A stretch of DNA of 64,000 nucleotides from Sphingopyxis yananensis (GTDB taxonomy: Bacteria; Pseudomonadota; Alphaproteobacteria; Sphingomonadales; Sphingomonadaceae), in NCBI RefSeq assembly GCF_020687785.1, contig NZ_JAJEWI010000008.1, positions 248,001 to 312,000 on the forward strand, in the 5' to 3' direction. Under the pieces are notes generated by a model that saw nothing but the letters and a program-made list of their open reading frames with translations, did no database searches and was not told where the DNA came from. A program made the position numbers and the translations under genes. This document shows, in pieces, positions 1 to 10,479 of this stretch (the stretch's first letter is position 1; the number at the start of each line of letters is the position of its first letter).

Positions 1-620
1 AATGCATTGATAAGAGCGCCAATCAGCATCGCCCATGCCAGCATCACCACCATCGACTGACGGCGCGCAAATTGCGTCCCCTGCATGATATTAGCCGTAG
101 AGGCGGACATTAATCCGGCCAGTGTCAGCGCAATGCCGATGATCACCGCCGAGGAACCCATCGATGCGGCGCGATATTCATGGATCAGCATCAAGGCCAC
201 CCCGACGATCGCCACGCCCGCCCCCATTAAAAATCGCCGTTCGAGCGGGGTTTTCAAAAATGCACGGCCCATGATGCTGTTTGGCACAATCATCAGCGCA
301 TAGATGACCGCAACCAAGCCAGAGGTAATGAAAGCCTCCGCCCGATAGACGAAATTAAAGTTCAACACGAACTGCGCCAAGCCAAGCAGTGCCGCAAAAC
401 CCAAGGCTTTACGTCCGACGATCAGCTTTTCCCCGCGCAGCGCGCCGTAAAGAAACATCGCAGCCGCAGCAATGAAGAAGCGGTAAGCGACCGACCAGGT
501 CGGCGGAACAACACCTAGCTGGTCCTTAATGACAATCCATGTCGAACCCCAAATCAGGGTGATGATGATGAACGGAATGAGGACGCGGGGCGTCAACAAT
601 GTCGCCTGAGGCTGGTTCAT
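1..620 (-). CDS. EamA/DMT-family transporter, cut at the window edge
   Basis: N-terminal part (about 206 residues) of an integral inner-membrane transporter of the drug/metabolite superfamily. Reading the minus strand from the ATG at 620 gives hydrophobic helices in a regular series, with the first helix ending in IWGSTWIVIK, a typical EamA start. The family exports metabolites or amino acids, but the substrate cannot be told from sequence. The ATG overlaps the TGA of the upstream aldolase gene (ATGA, 617-620), so the two are probably translationally coupled, which hints at an amino-acid-related substrate. The C-terminal half lies outside the window. Confidence 0.85.
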   Translation of the reverse strand, partial: MNQPQATLLTPRVLIPFIIITLIWGSTWIVIKDQLGVVPPTWSVAYRFFIAAAAMFLYGALRGEKLIVGRKALGFAALLGLAQFVLNFNFVYRAEAFITSGLVAVIYALMIVPNSIMGRAFLKTPLERRFLMGAGVAIVGVALMLIHEYRAASMGSSAVIIGIALTLAGLMSASTANIMQGTQFARRQSMVVMLAWAMLIGALINA

Positions 621-1627
621 AGCGCCGCAATCGCCGCAGCCAATTCGGCCACTGCCCTTTCATCTTGATCCCAGCTGGTCACCAAACGCGCCAAATCTTG
701 CCCCCAATCATAAAAATCAAAACCCTGCGTCCGCAGAATCGCCGCTTCCTGTGCGGTTAACCGCAGAAATATCTCATTTGCTTCAACAGGATAGTACAAA
801 CGGTCGCCCGCTGCTGCTGCGATACACGCCGCTCCGCGATTGGATGCACGGGCATTTTGCAGCCACAGATCGTCTTCCAACATCGCCTGAATTTGCGCTG
901 CGACGAACCGTCCTTTGCTGAGCAAATGACCGCCGCGTTTTTTCAATTCACGCACACCGGCCCCGCCGCTGTCGCCAAAAAAGACCATCGCCTCCGCTGT
1001 CATCGCACCATTTTTGGTGAAACCAAAGGACAGCGCATCCACACCGGCCCGCCATGTGACATCCGCAGGCGAACAACCCTGATGCGCCACCGCATTGGCA
1101 AAGCGCGCCCCATCCATATGCAATTTCAGACGATGCCTGCGCGCCACTTCGGCAATTGCGCCGACTTCGCTGGGCGACCAGCTTTGGCCATATTCGCTCG
1201 CATTGGTAATGCTGATCGCGGCGGGTTGGATTTGATGCACATCTTGGCGAATGCCCGCTAATTTGGCCTGCAACCCCTCGGCGCTGATCTTGGCCCCCGC
1301 CCCGCCCAAGGTCATCAGCTTGGCACCGCCCGCATAAAAAGCAGGCGCACCGCATTCATCCACCTCGATATGCGCTTCTTCGTGGCACAATACCGCCTGC
1401 CATGGCCGCACAAAATGGGCGAGAATGATGGAATTTGCCACCGTACCTGTCGCCACCCACACCACTTCTGCGGGGGTTTCAAACAGGTCGGAAAAGGCCG
1501 CGTCCAAAGACTGGCTGATCGCGTCACCATCATAAGCCGTGTCGACATGATTGGCGGCCATCATCGCCTCCATCACCTTGGGATGAACAGCGGCGGCATT
1601 GTCGGAGAAATAGCGTTTCGAAACCAT
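617..1627 (-). CDS. Threonine aldolase family PLP enzyme (beta-eliminating lyase)
   Basis: 336 residues, full length for low-specificity L-threonine aldolases, cytoplasmic fold-type I PLP enzymes that cleave threonine or allo-threonine to glycine and acetaldehyde. Visible landmarks are the N-terminal FSDN, the GTVANSI cofactor-phosphate region (about 61-67), H86 in the EAHIEVDE segment that stacks on the cofactor, D172 in HMDGARF, and the Schiff-base lysine K205 in FGFTKNG. Related lyases of the same fold (phenylserine aldolase, for example) cannot be excluded, so the exact substrate is open. Its stop overlaps the start of the downstream EamA transporter, and a terminator separates it from argG upstream. 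Confidence 0.85.
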   Translation of the reverse strand: MVSKRYFSDNAAAVHPKVMEAMMAANHVDTAYDGDAISQSLDAAFSDLFETPAEVVWVATGTVANSIILAHFVRPWQAVLCHEEAHIEVDECGAPAFYAGGAKLMTLGGAGAKISAEGLQAKLAGIRQDVHQIQPAAISITNASEYGQSWSPSEVGAIAEVARRHRLKLHMDGARFANAVAHQGCSPADVTWRAGVDALSFGFTKNGAMTAEAMVFFGDSGGAGVRELKKRGGHLLSKGRFVAAQIQAMLEDDLWLQNARASNRGAACIAAAAGDRLYYPVEANEIFLRLTAQEAAILRTQGFDFYDWGQDLARLVTSWDQDERAVAELAAAIAAL

Positions 1628-1677
1628 ATGCGCTCTGTAGCGCGAGCCGCCGCCCAGCGCACCCGCTTTTCCACACG

Positions 1678-1715
1678 AAAAAAGGGCGGCCAGACCAACG
1701 CCTGACCGCCCTTTT
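1678..1715 (-). terminator. Intrinsic terminator of argG
   Basis: A 10-bp stem (GGGCGGTCAG paired with CTGGCCGCCC, one G-U pair) with an 8-nt loop is flanked by A and T runs. On the minus strand it follows the argG stop by about 20 nt and ends in six T residues. The A-run on the other side means it could also work in the opposite direction. It isolates argG from the aldolase gene. Confidence 0.8.
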
Positions 1716-1736
1716 CAATGTCGCTGATTGCGCCTA

Positions 1737-2951
1737 TTAAGCTTGCTTCGCCAACAATTTCAGGCGCAGAGCGTTCAGCTTGATAAAGCCTGCGGCGTCC
1801 TTTTGATCATAAGCGCCCGCATCATCTTCGAACGTCACATGGCGTTCGCTATACAGGCTGTGCGGCGACTTGCGGCCCACCACATTGGCATTGCCCTTAT
1901 ACAGCTTCAGACGAACCGTGCCCGAAACCTTGGCTTGGCTGTGGTCGATGGCCGCTTGCAGCATCTCGCGTTCGGGTGAGAACCAGAAACCATTATAGAT
2001 CAGCTCGGCATATTTCGGCATCAGCTCATCCTTCAGATGGGCCGCGCCGCGATCCAGCGTGATGCTTTCGATGCCGCGATGCGCGCGAGCATAGATTTCG
2101 CCGCCGGGCGTTTCATACATACCGCGCGATTTCATGCCGACATAGCGGTTTTCCACCAAGTCCAAGCGGCCAATGCCATGTTTGCGGCCCAGATCATTGA
2201 GCGCGGCCAGCAAAGTTGCAGGCGACATGGCTTCACCGTTCAGCGCAACGCCATCGCCCTTTTCAAAGTCGATGGTGATATATTCCGGCGTATCCGGCGC
2301 GTCTTCGGGGTTTACCGTGCGCGAATAAACATAATCGGGGGTTTCTTCCCACGGATCTTCCAGCACTTTGCCTTCTGACGAGGTGTGCAGCAGATTGGCG
2401 TCGGTCGAAAATGGGCTTTCGCCGCGTTTGTCCTTGGGCACCGGAATCTGATGCTCTTCGGCAAAAGCGATCAAGGCCGTGCGGCTGGCCAAGTCCCACT
2501 CACGCCAAGGTGCAATCACCTTGATGTCGGGGTTCAGCGCATAGGCCGACAGTTCGAAACGCACTTGGTCATTGCCCTTGCCGGTCGCGCCATGCGACAC
2601 GGCGTCCGCGCCCACTTCCTTGGCGATTTCAATCAAGCGCTTGCTAATCAGCGGACGCGCAATCGAGGTGCCGAGCAGATAATCCCCCTCATAACGCGCA
2701 TTGGCGCGCATCATTGGGAAAACGAAATCGCGGACAAATTCTTCGCGCAGATCGTCGATATAAATATGCTCGGGCTTAATGCCCATCAATTCGGCCTTGG
2801 CACGGGCTGGTTCCAGCTCTTCGCCTTGGCCAAGGTCCGCCGTGAAGGTCACGACTTCGCAATTATAGGTGACTTGCAGCCACTTCAGGATAACGCTGGT
2901 ATCAAGGCCGCCAGAGTAGGCGAGCACAACGCGCTTGATAGAATCGGACAT
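1737..2951 (-). CDS. argG: Argininosuccinate synthase
   Basis: 404 residues, the usual length of the short bacterial ArgG form. It joins citrulline and aspartate with ATP to give argininosuccinate, the penultimate step of arginine synthesis, in the cytoplasm. The ATP-pyrophosphatase loop AYSGGLDTS sits at residues 11-19 and [13 protein letters not shown] is present mid-protein, both diagnostic. The frame is open further upstream, but the ATG at 2951 gives the conserved [15 protein letters not shown] start and has AGGTG a few bases before it. The gene stands alone, with its own terminator and no other arg gene nearby. Confidence 0.97.
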   Translation of the reverse strand: MSDSIKRVVLAYSGGLDTSVILKWLQVTYNCEVVTFTADLGQGEELEPARAKAELMGIKPEHIYIDDLREEFVRDFVFPMMRANARYEGDYLLGTSIARPLISKRLIEIAKEVGADAVSHGATGKGNDQVRFELSAYALNPDIKVIAPWREWDLASRTALIAFAEEHQIPVPKDKRGESPFSTDANLLHTSSEGKVLEDPWEETPDYVYSRTVNPEDAPDTPEYITIDFEKGDGVALNGEAMSPATLLAALNDLGRKHGIGRLDLVENRYVGMKSRGMYETPGGEIYARAHRGIESITLDRGAAHLKDELMPKYAELIYNGFWFSPEREMLQAAIDHSQAKVSGTVRLKLYKGNANVVGRKSPHSLYSERHVTFEDDAGAYDQKDAAGFIKLNALRLKLLAKQA

Positions 2952-3147
2952 TTCGACACCTTTTTGGTGGAATAGATAAAGTCGCGCGGCTAGCAGCATA
3001 GCCTGTTTCGCGCAACCTTATCGACAATAGAAACGGCCCAATTCGACCTTTCTGAATAAGATAACATGTATTTTAAGATAGAAATGCGTTTGCCCACAGC
3101 AAATTTTGAAATAGGGCTTATCGCAACCAACCTTCCAAGGATATTTT

Positions 3148-5220
3148 ATGCGTAGAGCATTATTTTTGGCGGCTGCGGCTGCCGCTCCTTTTATCATCAC
3201 CCTGTCCACCCCTGCCGCCGCTGAAGAAGGCATGTGGACCTTTGACGCCGTACCAACCCAGCAAATGACCAAAGAATATGGCTGGGCACCGGACCAAAAA
3301 TGGTTGGACGACCGCCGCGCCGCTGCGCTGCGCCTGACCAATGGTTGCTCGGCCTCCTTTGTATCCGCCGAAGGTCTGATCCTGACCAACCATCATTGCA
3401 TCGTGTCCTGCCTGCAAGACCTGTCCTCGGCCGATCAAGACTATGTCGCCGCCGGTTTTAATGCCGCCACCCGCGCCGAAGAAAAGGCTTGCCCTGGCCA
3501 ACAGGCGGAAACCGTCACCAGCATCACCGACGTTACCAAAGATGTGCAGGGCGCGATTGGCACGCTGACCGGCGCTGCCTTGGTCAAGGCCCGCGATGCC
3601 CGCATTGCCGACATTGAAAAGGCCAATTGCACGGATTTGAACACCACGCGCTGCCAAGTCGTCACTTTGTTCGGCGGCGGCCAATATAAGCTGTATCAAT
3701 ATCGCAAATATAGCGATGTGCGCATTGCTTGGGCCCCCGAATTCCAAGCCGCTTTCTTTGGCGGCGACCCCGATAATTTCAACTTCCCGCGCTATGCGAT
3801 GGATGCGGCTTTCTTGCGCGCCTATGACAGTGGCAAGCCCGTGGCATCGCCCCAGCATTTGCAATGGAGCCCCCGCGCGCCGCAGGCCGGCGAAATCACC
3901 TTTGTCATCGGCAACCCTGGCAGCACCCAGCGCCTGTGGACAGAAAGCCAGCGGGAATTTCAACGCAGCCAAGCCCTGCCGATGCGCCTGATCTTGATGA
4001 GCGAATATCGCGGCCAATTGCTGCGCGCCATGAAGGAAAGCGCCGACAAAAACCGCGAAGCGGGCGACACATTGTTCGGCATTGAAAATAGTTTCAAAGT
4101 GTTCAACGGACAATTGCGCGCACTAAACGACAGCGCTTTCAAAGCCAAGCTGGCAGCCGGTGAGGCGGACCTTCGCGCCCGCGTCAATGGCGACGCCAGC
4201 ATTGGCGACCCTTGGGCCGATATTCAGGCCGCCGTCGACCAGCGCTTGCCCACCTATTTGGACGCCAATTTCCTGTCGAGCGGCCCCGCCAGCTATAGCA
4301 GCACCGCTGGTTTTGCCCGCACCTTGGTGCGCGCCGCCAAGGAACGCGCCAAGCGCAACGCCGACCGCAAGCCCGGCTATACGGACAGCGCCCTGCCCTT
4401 GACCGAAAAACGCTTGCTGGCCGACACCCCCAGCTATGGTTGGCTCGAAGAATTGGGCGTGGAATTTTGGGCCAGCAAAGCCCGCGAATATCTGGGCAAC
4501 GACAATGCGCATATCGCCGCCCTGCTCAAGGGCCAAAGCCCCGCAGCCTTTGCCAAGGCCTTGGCCGCCAGCAAACTGAGCGACCCTGCCGTTCGCAAGC
4601 AATTATGGGATGGCGGCGCCGCGGCCATTGCCGCGTCCAACGACCCGATGATCGCATTTTATCGCACGCTCGACCCGATCAGCGAGCAGATTGAGGCCGA
4701 TTTCGACCAAAATTACGATGCCCCCGTCACGGCGGCGCAGTCGAAATTGGCACAGGCGCGTTTCGCGGCCTATGGCGATACCAATTATCCCGACGCCACC
4801 TTTACGCTGCGCTTATCCTATGGCCGCGTAGCAGGATGGAAAGAACGTGGCGCGGACGTTACCCCTGTCACCCATATGGGCGGCACCTATGACCGTGCAA
4901 CGGGCCAATTCCCCTATAATATGGCCAAAGCCTTTGAAGCGAAAAAGGGCAAGTTCGACGCCAACACCGTCTATGACTTTGTCACCACCAATGACATTAT
5001 TGGTGGCAACAGCGGTTCACCCGTCATCGCCAAGGATGGCAGCGTCATCGGCGCAGCTTTTGACGGCAATATCCATTCGCTGGGCGGCAGCTTTGGCTAT
5101 GATGGCGCGCTGAACCGCACCGTTGCGGTGTCCACCGCCGCCATTCAAGTGGGTCTGGACACGCTGTGGCCTGCCCCTGCCCTGTCGCGGGAACTGAACG
5201 CCAAGCGCAAGAAACGCTAA
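3148..5220 (+). CDS. S46-family dipeptidyl-peptidase (DPP7/DPP11 type), exported
   Basis: 690 residues with a cleavable signal peptide (about 1-25, ending AAA). Family S46 exopeptidases release dipeptides from oligopeptides in the periplasm. The trypsin-like catalytic parts are visible: H82/H83 in TNHHC, D207 in GGDPDNF, and S622 in GGNSGSPV. The residue 18 places after the serine is glycine (FDGN). In Porphyromonas enzymes this position is Gly in DPP7 (hydrophobic P1) and Arg in DPP11 (acidic P1), so a DPP7-like preference is inferred. A good ribosome site (AAGGAT) precedes the ATG. It is monocistronic between argG, which is divergent, and cfa, which is convergent. Confidence 0.93.
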   Translation: MRRALFLAAAAAAPFIITLSTPAAAEEGMWTFDAVPTQQMTKEYGWAPDQKWLDDRRAAALRLTNGCSASFVSAEGLILTNHHCIVSCLQDLSSADQDYVAAGFNAATRAEEKACPGQQAETVTSITDVTKDVQGAIGTLTGAALVKARDARIADIEKANCTDLNTTRCQVVTLFGGGQYKLYQYRKYSDVRIAWAPEFQAAFFGGDPDNFNFPRYAMDAAFLRAYDSGKPVASPQHLQWSPRAPQAGEITFVIGNPGSTQRLWTESQREFQRSQALPMRLILMSEYRGQLLRAMKESADKNREAGDTLFGIENSFKVFNGQLRALNDSAFKAKLAAGEADLRARVNGDASIGDPWADIQAAVDQRLPTYLDANFLSSGPASYSSTAGFARTLVRAAKERAKRNADRKPGYTDSALPLTEKRLLADTPSYGWLEELGVEFWASKAREYLGNDNAHIAALLKGQSPAAFAKALAASKLSDPAVRKQLWDGGAAAIAASNDPMIAFYRTLDPISEQIEADFDQNYDAPVTAAQSKLAQARFAAYGDTNYPDATFTLRLSYGRVAGWKERGADVTPVTHMGGTYDRATGQFPYNMAKAFEAKKGKFDANTVYDFVTTNDIIGGNSGSPVIAKDGSVIGAAFDGNIHSLGGSFGYDGALNRTVAVSTAAIQVGLDTLWPAPALSRELNAKRKKR

Positions 5221-5228
5221 ACATTTGG

Positions 5229-5282
5229 TCGGGCGGGTTCGCTGCTACAGGCTCCCGCCCGATCCCCATTTCAAAATCGGGG
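5229..5282. terminator. Hairpins between convergent S46 peptidase and cfa genes
   Basis: TCGGGCGGG (5229-5237) pairs perfectly with CCCGCCCGA (5254-5262). A second, smaller hairpin follows directly (CCCCATTT / AAATCGGGG with one bulge). Neither has a strong T-run, but the position in the short gap between two convergent stop codons fits transcription termination for both. Confidence 0.45.
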
Positions 5283-5283
5283 T

Positions 5284-6522
5284 TTAGCCCAAATAAGCAG
5301 CCTCATGCGCCGCCATATAATCACGGATCAGCGGCAAGGCATGGCGGCTGCGGGCATATTGGATTTGATAATTGCCCATGCCCCCGCTTTCAAAAGCAGC
5401 GGTCGCGCCCGCCAAATAAAATGTCCACATGCGATAGAATTTCGCGCCCATCATCGCCTCAATCTCCGCCCGTTTTTCAACGCAGCGCGCATACCACTGA
5501 CGCAGCGTCAGCGCATAATGCAGGCGTAGCGTTTCGACATCGGTCACAATCAAGCGGCTGCGCTCCGATGCCGCCACGGTTTCACTCAGCGCCGGAATAT
5601 AACCGCCAGGGAATATATATTTGCGGGTGAACGCATCGGTCGCCCCCGGTCTGCCAAAGCGGCCGATGGTGTGAATTAACATCACCCCGTCGGCGGTCAG
5701 CAAATTGGCGGTGCAGCGGAAAAATTCTTCGAAATTGCGTGCGCCCACATGTTCAAACATGCCGACCGATACGATGCGGTCATATTGCCCCACATCGCGC
5801 ACGGCCAAATCCCGATAATCGATCAATTCAAATGTCACGCGGTCCGCCAGCCCTTCGGCCTGTGCGCGTTGCTGCGCCATCGCCAACTGTTCTTCGGACA
5901 AGGTGATGCCATGCACACGGACATTGGCAAATTTGGCCAAGCTTATGGCCATCCCGCCCCAGCCACAGCCAATGTCCAACACCCGCTGCCCGTCTTGCAG
6001 CGCCAATTTCGCGGCAATATGCGCCTTTTTCGCCTGCTGCGCTTCGTCCAAACTGATGTCGGGGCGCGGCCAGTAAGCGCAGCTATATTGCATGTCGCTG
6101 TCCAGAAACAGGCGATACAGGTCATTACCAATGTCATAATGATGCGCAACATTGGCCTTGGATTCCCGCCGCCGATTGATGCTGTTCAGCCGCGTCTTAA
6201 CCCAATCCAGCGCCTCTCCCACCGCTGTTAAGTCTTTTAACTTTTCGCCCCTATCCCATGGCGTATTGGCGCGCAGCAAATGGATTAAATCCATAATATC
6301 GCCATTTTCGATGATCAGATCGCCGTCCATAAAGGCTTCGGCTGCGCCAAGGCGTGGGTCCAGCACCACATGGCGCATCGCCCGCTTGCTGGTAAAGCGC
6401 ACCGTCAAATTGGCATATCCCGCTGTAGGGACGCCGAAAACCTCTTCGCCGCCGTTTGGTGCCAATATGGTCAATTGCCCATAGCGAATAACGCGCGATA
6501 AAAATGGGCGAAGAATGGACAT
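5284..6522 (-). CDS. cfa: Cyclopropane-fatty-acyl-phospholipid synthase
   Basis: 412 residues. A SAM-dependent enzyme that adds a methylene bridge to cis double bonds of phospholipid acyl chains at the inner membrane, usually on entry into stationary phase or under stress. It has an N-terminal lipid-binding region (about 1-120), then the conserved NVAHHYDIGNDLYRLFLD segment, the SAM-binding VLDIGCGWGGMA, the QYSCAYW strand and the YIFPGGYIP segment, all typical of the family. The second half is full length. It could be a paralogous methyltransferase with another acyl modification, but CFA synthase is the most likely reading. An acyl-CoA synthetase lies upstream on the same strand, about 190 nt away. 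Confidence 0.92.
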   Translation of the reverse strand: MSILRPFLSRVIRYGQLTILAPNGGEEVFGVPTAGYANLTVRFTSKRAMRHVVLDPRLGAAEAFMDGDLIIENGDIMDLIHLLRANTPWDRGEKLKDLTAVGEALDWVKTRLNSINRRRESKANVAHHYDIGNDLYRLFLDSDMQYSCAYWPRPDISLDEAQQAKKAHIAAKLALQDGQRVLDIGCGWGGMAISLAKFANVRVHGITLSEEQLAMAQQRAQAEGLADRVTFELIDYRDLAVRDVGQYDRIVSVGMFEHVGARNFEEFFRCTANLLTADGVMLIHTIGRFGRPGATDAFTRKYIFPGGYIPALSETVAASERSRLIVTDVETLRLHYALTLRQWYARCVEKRAEIEAMMGAKFYRMWTFYLAGATAAFESGGMGNYQIQYARSRHALPLIRDYMAAHEAAYLG

Positions 6523-6716
6523 GCTTGCTCCCTTGCCAAAGAATTTTTCGGCATGGGCGCGCGGTCAATTGGCCCTGATGACACGCCCCCACCCTTTCAA
6601 ATAATCGATGGTCTGCGCTACGGTTCCCCCACCATCATATTCGGCACGATTATGTCGCCATATATGATGGACGCGTCAGGCGGCATTACAACCGGCTGCG
6701 CGTCCATGATCCTGTC

Positions 6717-8423
6717 TTATGCGGCGGTTTCCAAGGCATATTGCCCACGATAGAAATTTCGCAGCGACACTTTGTCGATTTTCTCACTGCCCAATTTGGG
6801 CAGCGCCGATGGCGCCAGCCAAATTTTCAGCGGCACCTTAAAGGCAGCCAAACGCTCGCTCAGAAAGGCGGTCAAAGCTTCGGCATCCACGCGGCTGTCG
6901 GGTGTCATCCACACCACCGCGCCGACCACTTCGCCCAAACGTTCGTCCGGCAAACCAAAGACCGCGCATTCCTTGGCGTCAGGATGCTCGTAAATTGCGG
7001 CTTCCACTTCTTGGCAGCTAATATTTTCACCGCCGCGAATGATGATGTCTTTTTTGCGATCAACGATGAACAAATATCCATCCTCGTCCAAATATCCCAA
7101 GTCACCGGTGCGGAAATAATGGTCTTTGGTAAAGGCATCGCGCGTGGCGTCGGGCCGGTTCCAATATCCTTCGAAATTGGCGATGGAGCGGATACACACT
7201 TCGCCAATTTGTCCTTGGGGCAAGGCATCCCCCGCATCATCCATAATCGCCAAATCGACCAATGGCTTGGACGCGGGGCCAGTGGACAAGGGCTTTTCCA
7301 GATAATTGTCACCCAAATTGCCGCAGCCAACCCCATTGGTTTCGGTCAGGCCATAGCCCAGCAATGGCTGGCCGCCGCCCATGCCGTCCGCGATGCGTTT
7401 GACATGTTCGGGTGGTCGCGGTGCGCCGCCCGCCGCATAGCTGGCGCAGGTCGACAAATCATATTTTGAACGGTTCGGGTGCACCAGCATTTCATAGCTC
7501 ATCAGCGGAACGCCAACGAAATAGCTGATTTTCTCCTGTTCAATCAGGCGCATGGCTTCTTCGGCGTCCCATTTGGGCATCAACACCAATTTCCGGCCAA
7601 TCGCAAAGCTTTGCAGGAACACCGGAACTTCGGCCGTCACATGGAACAAGGGCGTGCAAATCAATGTCGCGGGCTGAAGGTCCGACGTGATGCCATCTTG
7701 CGCCATTAAATAAGCCATGGATACGGACTGGGCGACATAGTTGAATGTCCCCTGCGTCACGGCCCGATGACGCGAATAGGCCCCCTTGGACTGTCCGGTG
7801 GACCCCGATGTGAACAAAATCGTTGCCAGATCATCGCCCGTCAATTTGGGCAGCGCCGTATCGGGATTGGCACCTGCCGCCAGCAAGGGCGATATGGCCT
7901 GATCAATATCCAAGCTGATATCGAGTTCGATCACCGGTACCTTGTGCCCCGCCTCTGCTAGCCGAGCGGCGCGGGGGCTGTCGGCAATCACCAGCGACAC
8001 TTCGGTTTCGTCAATCGCCGCGACCAATTCACCGCCCTGCCACCATCCATTCAGCAAGGTGGCGCATCCGCCCGCCATTAAAATGCCAATATAGGCCACA
8101 CACCAAGCATTGGCGTTGCGCATTGCCAAACCGACGCGGTCACCCCGCTGGACCCCATGCCCATCCACCAAACCAATGGCGACTTGGCGGGCGGTGGCAT
8201 AGAGTTCAGCAAAGCTCAGCCGCTTGTCACCTTCGACCAAAAAGGTGGCGTCCCCGTGCTGTGCACAGAAAAAAGCGACATAATCCACCAGATTGTCGGG
8301 CGCATTGCTGATATAAGGAAAGCTGCGGCCGTCGCTATCAATGGTGCCAAGCTGGATCGGCCCGCCCGCTGCGGTAATGGCTTGATAGGCCGCGTCTATG
8401 CGCAAATCGAGCGCTGATGGCAT
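6717..8423 (-). CDS. Acyl-CoA synthetase (AMP-binding, class I adenylate-forming)
   Basis: 568 residues. Activates a carboxylic acid with ATP and CoA through an acyl-adenylate. The phosphate-binding loop [13 protein letters not shown], the YGLTETNG motif, the [14 protein letters not shown] hinge region, the [11 protein letters not shown] core and the C-terminal catalytic lysine in GSEKIDK are all present, so it should be active. The family covers medium- and long-chain fatty acids and other acids, and the substrate is not readable here. The ATG at 8423 has GGAGAG upstream. It is divergent from lgt with a gap of about 80 nt that must hold both promoters. Confidence 0.92.
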   Translation of the reverse strand: MPSALDLRIDAAYQAITAAGGPIQLGTIDSDGRSFPYISNAPDNLVDYVAFFCAQHGDATFLVEGDKRLSFAELYATARQVAIGLVDGHGVQRGDRVGLAMRNANAWCVAYIGILMAGGCATLLNGWWQGGELVAAIDETEVSLVIADSPRAARLAEAGHKVPVIELDISLDIDQAISPLLAAGANPDTALPKLTGDDLATILFTSGSTGQSKGAYSRHRAVTQGTFNYVAQSVSMAYLMAQDGITSDLQPATLICTPLFHVTAEVPVFLQSFAIGRKLVLMPKWDAEEAMRLIEQEKISYFVGVPLMSYEMLVHPNRSKYDLSTCASYAAGGAPRPPEHVKRIADGMGGGQPLLGYGLTETNGVGCGNLGDNYLEKPLSTGPASKPLVDLAIMDDAGDALPQGQIGEVCIRSIANFEGYWNRPDATRDAFTKDHYFRTGDLGYLDEDGYLFIVDRKKDIIIRGGENISCQEVEAAIYEHPDAKECAVFGLPDERLGEVVGAVVWMTPDSRVDAEALTAFLSERLAAFKVPLKIWLAPSALPKLGSEKIDKVSLRNFYRGQYALETAA

Positions 8424-8501
8424 CTTTCATCTCTCCTCTTGGTCTCTTGGCCCGAAACCCTTATGGGTTATGTCCTCTCCCCGGGAAGGACAGAGACTTT
8501 C

Positions 8502-9377
8502 ATGTTATTCACAGATATACTAGCCCAAGCTTCATCCTATGTGAATTTTCACGACCTGATGGGGTCGAACAGCGAAGTGGCGTTCAGCATTTTCGGCCTG
8601 CCAATCCGTTGGTATGCCTTGGCCTATCTGGCTGGAATCTTTATCGGTTACTGGTATTTGCTGCGCCTTATCGCCCAGCCCGGTGCGCCTATGGCCCGAC
8701 GCCACGCCGATGATATGATTTTTTACGCGATGCTGGGCATCATCATTGGTGGCCGCATTGGCTATGTGCTGTTTTACAATTTGGGGGCCTATTTGGACAA
8801 TCCGCTGGCGGTATTCCGCCTGTGGGATGGCGGTATGTCCTTCCACGGCGGTTTAGTCGGGGTGTTGGTCGCCATTTATTATGTCACGCGCAAGGAAAAG
8901 CTCAGTTTTCTGCGCTTTGCCGATTATGTCGCCTGTGTTGCGCCCTTTGGCTTGCTTTTTGGTCGCTTGGCCAATTTCGTCAATGGCGAGCTTTGGGGCC
9001 GTGCCACGACGGTTCCTTGGGCGGTGATTTTCCCAGACAGCGGCAGTATGGACCCACGCCACCCCAGCCAATTATATGAAGCCGGCCTCGAAGGCCTGTT
9101 GATGCTGCTGGTGTTGGCCTATTTATTCTGGCGCACCAAGGCCCGTTACAAGCCCGGCCTGATGACCGGAACGGCATCCCTCATTTATGGCCTCAGCCGC
9201 TTTTTCGTCGAATTTTTCCGCGAGCCCGATGCCCAATTGGGAACCTTGGGTTGGGGGTTGACCATGGGCCAAACCTTGACCTTGCCGATGATCATCATCG
9301 GATTGTGGTTGATCATGACCGCCAATGGCCGCCGCCAGCGGATTGAACCGATTGCGGGGCCAGATAGCATTGCCTGA
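8502..9377 (+). CDS. lgt: Prolipoprotein diacylglyceryl transferase
   Basis: 291 residues from the ATG at 8502, which is preceded by AAGGA. The frame is open 63 nt further upstream, but that stretch is not Lgt-like. Lgt moves a diacylglyceryl group from phosphatidylglycerol to the lipobox cysteine of prolipoproteins in the inner membrane. Seven hydrophobic segments, the [14 protein letters not shown] signature and HPSQLYEA are visible. It heads a packed run of five genes, and the next start lies 7 nt after its stop. Its product would act on the lipoprotein encoded at 58.5 kb, among many others. Confidence 0.97.
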   Translation: MLFTDILAQASSYVNFHDLMGSNSEVAFSIFGLPIRWYALAYLAGIFIGYWYLLRLIAQPGAPMARRHADDMIFYAMLGIIIGGRIGYVLFYNLGAYLDNPLAVFRLWDGGMSFHGGLVGVLVAIYYVTRKEKLSFLRFADYVACVAPFGLLFGRLANFVNGELWGRATTVPWAVIFPDSGSMDPRHPSQLYEAGLEGLLMLLVLAYLFWRTKARYKPGLMTGTASLIYGLSRFFVEFFREPDAQLGTLGWGLTMGQTLTLPMIIIGLWLIMTANGRRQRIEPIAGPDSIA

Positions 9378-9384
9378 TAATCCC

Positions 9385-10479
9385 ATGTCTGACGGCCAAA
9401 ATTTTGACGCCCCGCCACTGTCCGGCGCGCTGCCCACTCCCCAAGAATTGGCCGCGCAAATCGCGGCCCAGCGGGTCACTAGCATCGCCGATTATATGGG
9501 CGCGATGAACGCCCATTATTACGCCACCCGCGACCCCTTGGGCGCGGCGGGGGATTTTACCACCGCGCCGGAAATCAGCCAATTGTTCGGCGAAATGATC
9601 GGCATTTGGATAGCCGACATCTGGACCCGCGCGGGCCGTCCCGAATTTCGCTATGTCGAATTGGGGCCAGGGCGCGGCACCTTGGCGGTAGATGCCTTGC
9701 GCGTCATGGCACGGTTTCAAGCGGTTCCGCAATCGGTGCATTTGGTGGAAACCAGCCCGACCTTGGCCGCCGCCCAATTGGCGCGCATCCCCCATGCCCA
9801 GCATCATGATGATGTCGACGCCTTGCCCGATGACCTGCCGCTGATCATCATCGCCAATGAATTTTTCGATGCCCTGCCCATCCACCAATATATTCGCACG
9901 GAAAATGGTTGGCGCGAACGGGTGGTGGTGCGCCAAGATGATCGCCTGCAAGCCGCAGCGGGCGATACCGCTGCCGATGAATTGGTGCCGCCATCGCTGC
10001 GCCAGCATGACGTGGGCACCATTGTTGAAACCACGCCCCTGTCCGCCATGATTATGCACAAATGCGCCGCCCGTCTGGTGCGCGGCGGCGGGGCTATGTT
10101 GGCGATTGATTATGGTTATAGCGGCCCAGCAGCGGGGGACAGTTTGCAAGCGCTCCACCGCCACCAATTTGTCGATGTCTTTGCCCAGCCAGGCGAAGTC
10201 GACGTCACCGCTCACGTGGATTTCACCTGCCTGCGCGATGCCGCTGCCCATGCTGGAGCGCGGGCCACCGGCCCCGTTCCGCAGGGCCAATGGTTACAAC
10301 ATATGGGCATTGATACCCGCCTAGGCAGCTTGCTGCGCGCCGCCCCTGACCGCCAGACAGAGTTGATCAGCGGGCGCAACCGCTTGGTCGAAGACAAAGA
10401 AATGGGCCAATTATTCAAAATTTTGGGCGTCACCGCCCCCCATTGGCCCGCCCCCGAAGGATTTATAATTACCCCATGA
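9385..10479 (+). CDS. NDUFAF7/MidA-type SAM-dependent methyltransferase
   Basis: 364 residues of the COG1565 (DUF185) family. The mitochondrial member NDUFAF7 methylates an arginine of a complex I subunit during assembly, and the bacterial role is less clear. Visible features are the DYMGAMNAHYYATRDPLGAAGDFTTAPEIS-like N-terminus, the ELGPGRGTLAVD SAM loop and the conserved ANEFFDALPIHQY motif. The start at 9385 is chosen because the lgt stop is at 9377 and the longer frame would run back into lgt. Its stop overlaps the next gene's ATG (ATGA). Confidence 0.93.
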   Translation: MSDGQNFDAPPLSGALPTPQELAAQIAAQRVTSIADYMGAMNAHYYATRDPLGAAGDFTTAPEISQLFGEMIGIWIADIWTRAGRPEFRYVELGPGRGTLAVDALRVMARFQAVPQSVHLVETSPTLAAAQLARIPHAQHHDDVDALPDDLPLIIIANEFFDALPIHQYIRTENGWRERVVVRQDDRLQAAAGDTAADELVPPSLRQHDVGTIVETTPLSAMIMHKCAARLVRGGGAMLAIDYGYSGPAAGDSLQALHRHQFVDVFAQPGEVDVTAHVDFTCLRDAAAHAGARATGPVPQGQWLQHMGIDTRLGSLLRAAPDRQTELISGRNRLVEDKEMGQLFKILGVTAPHWPAPEGFIITP

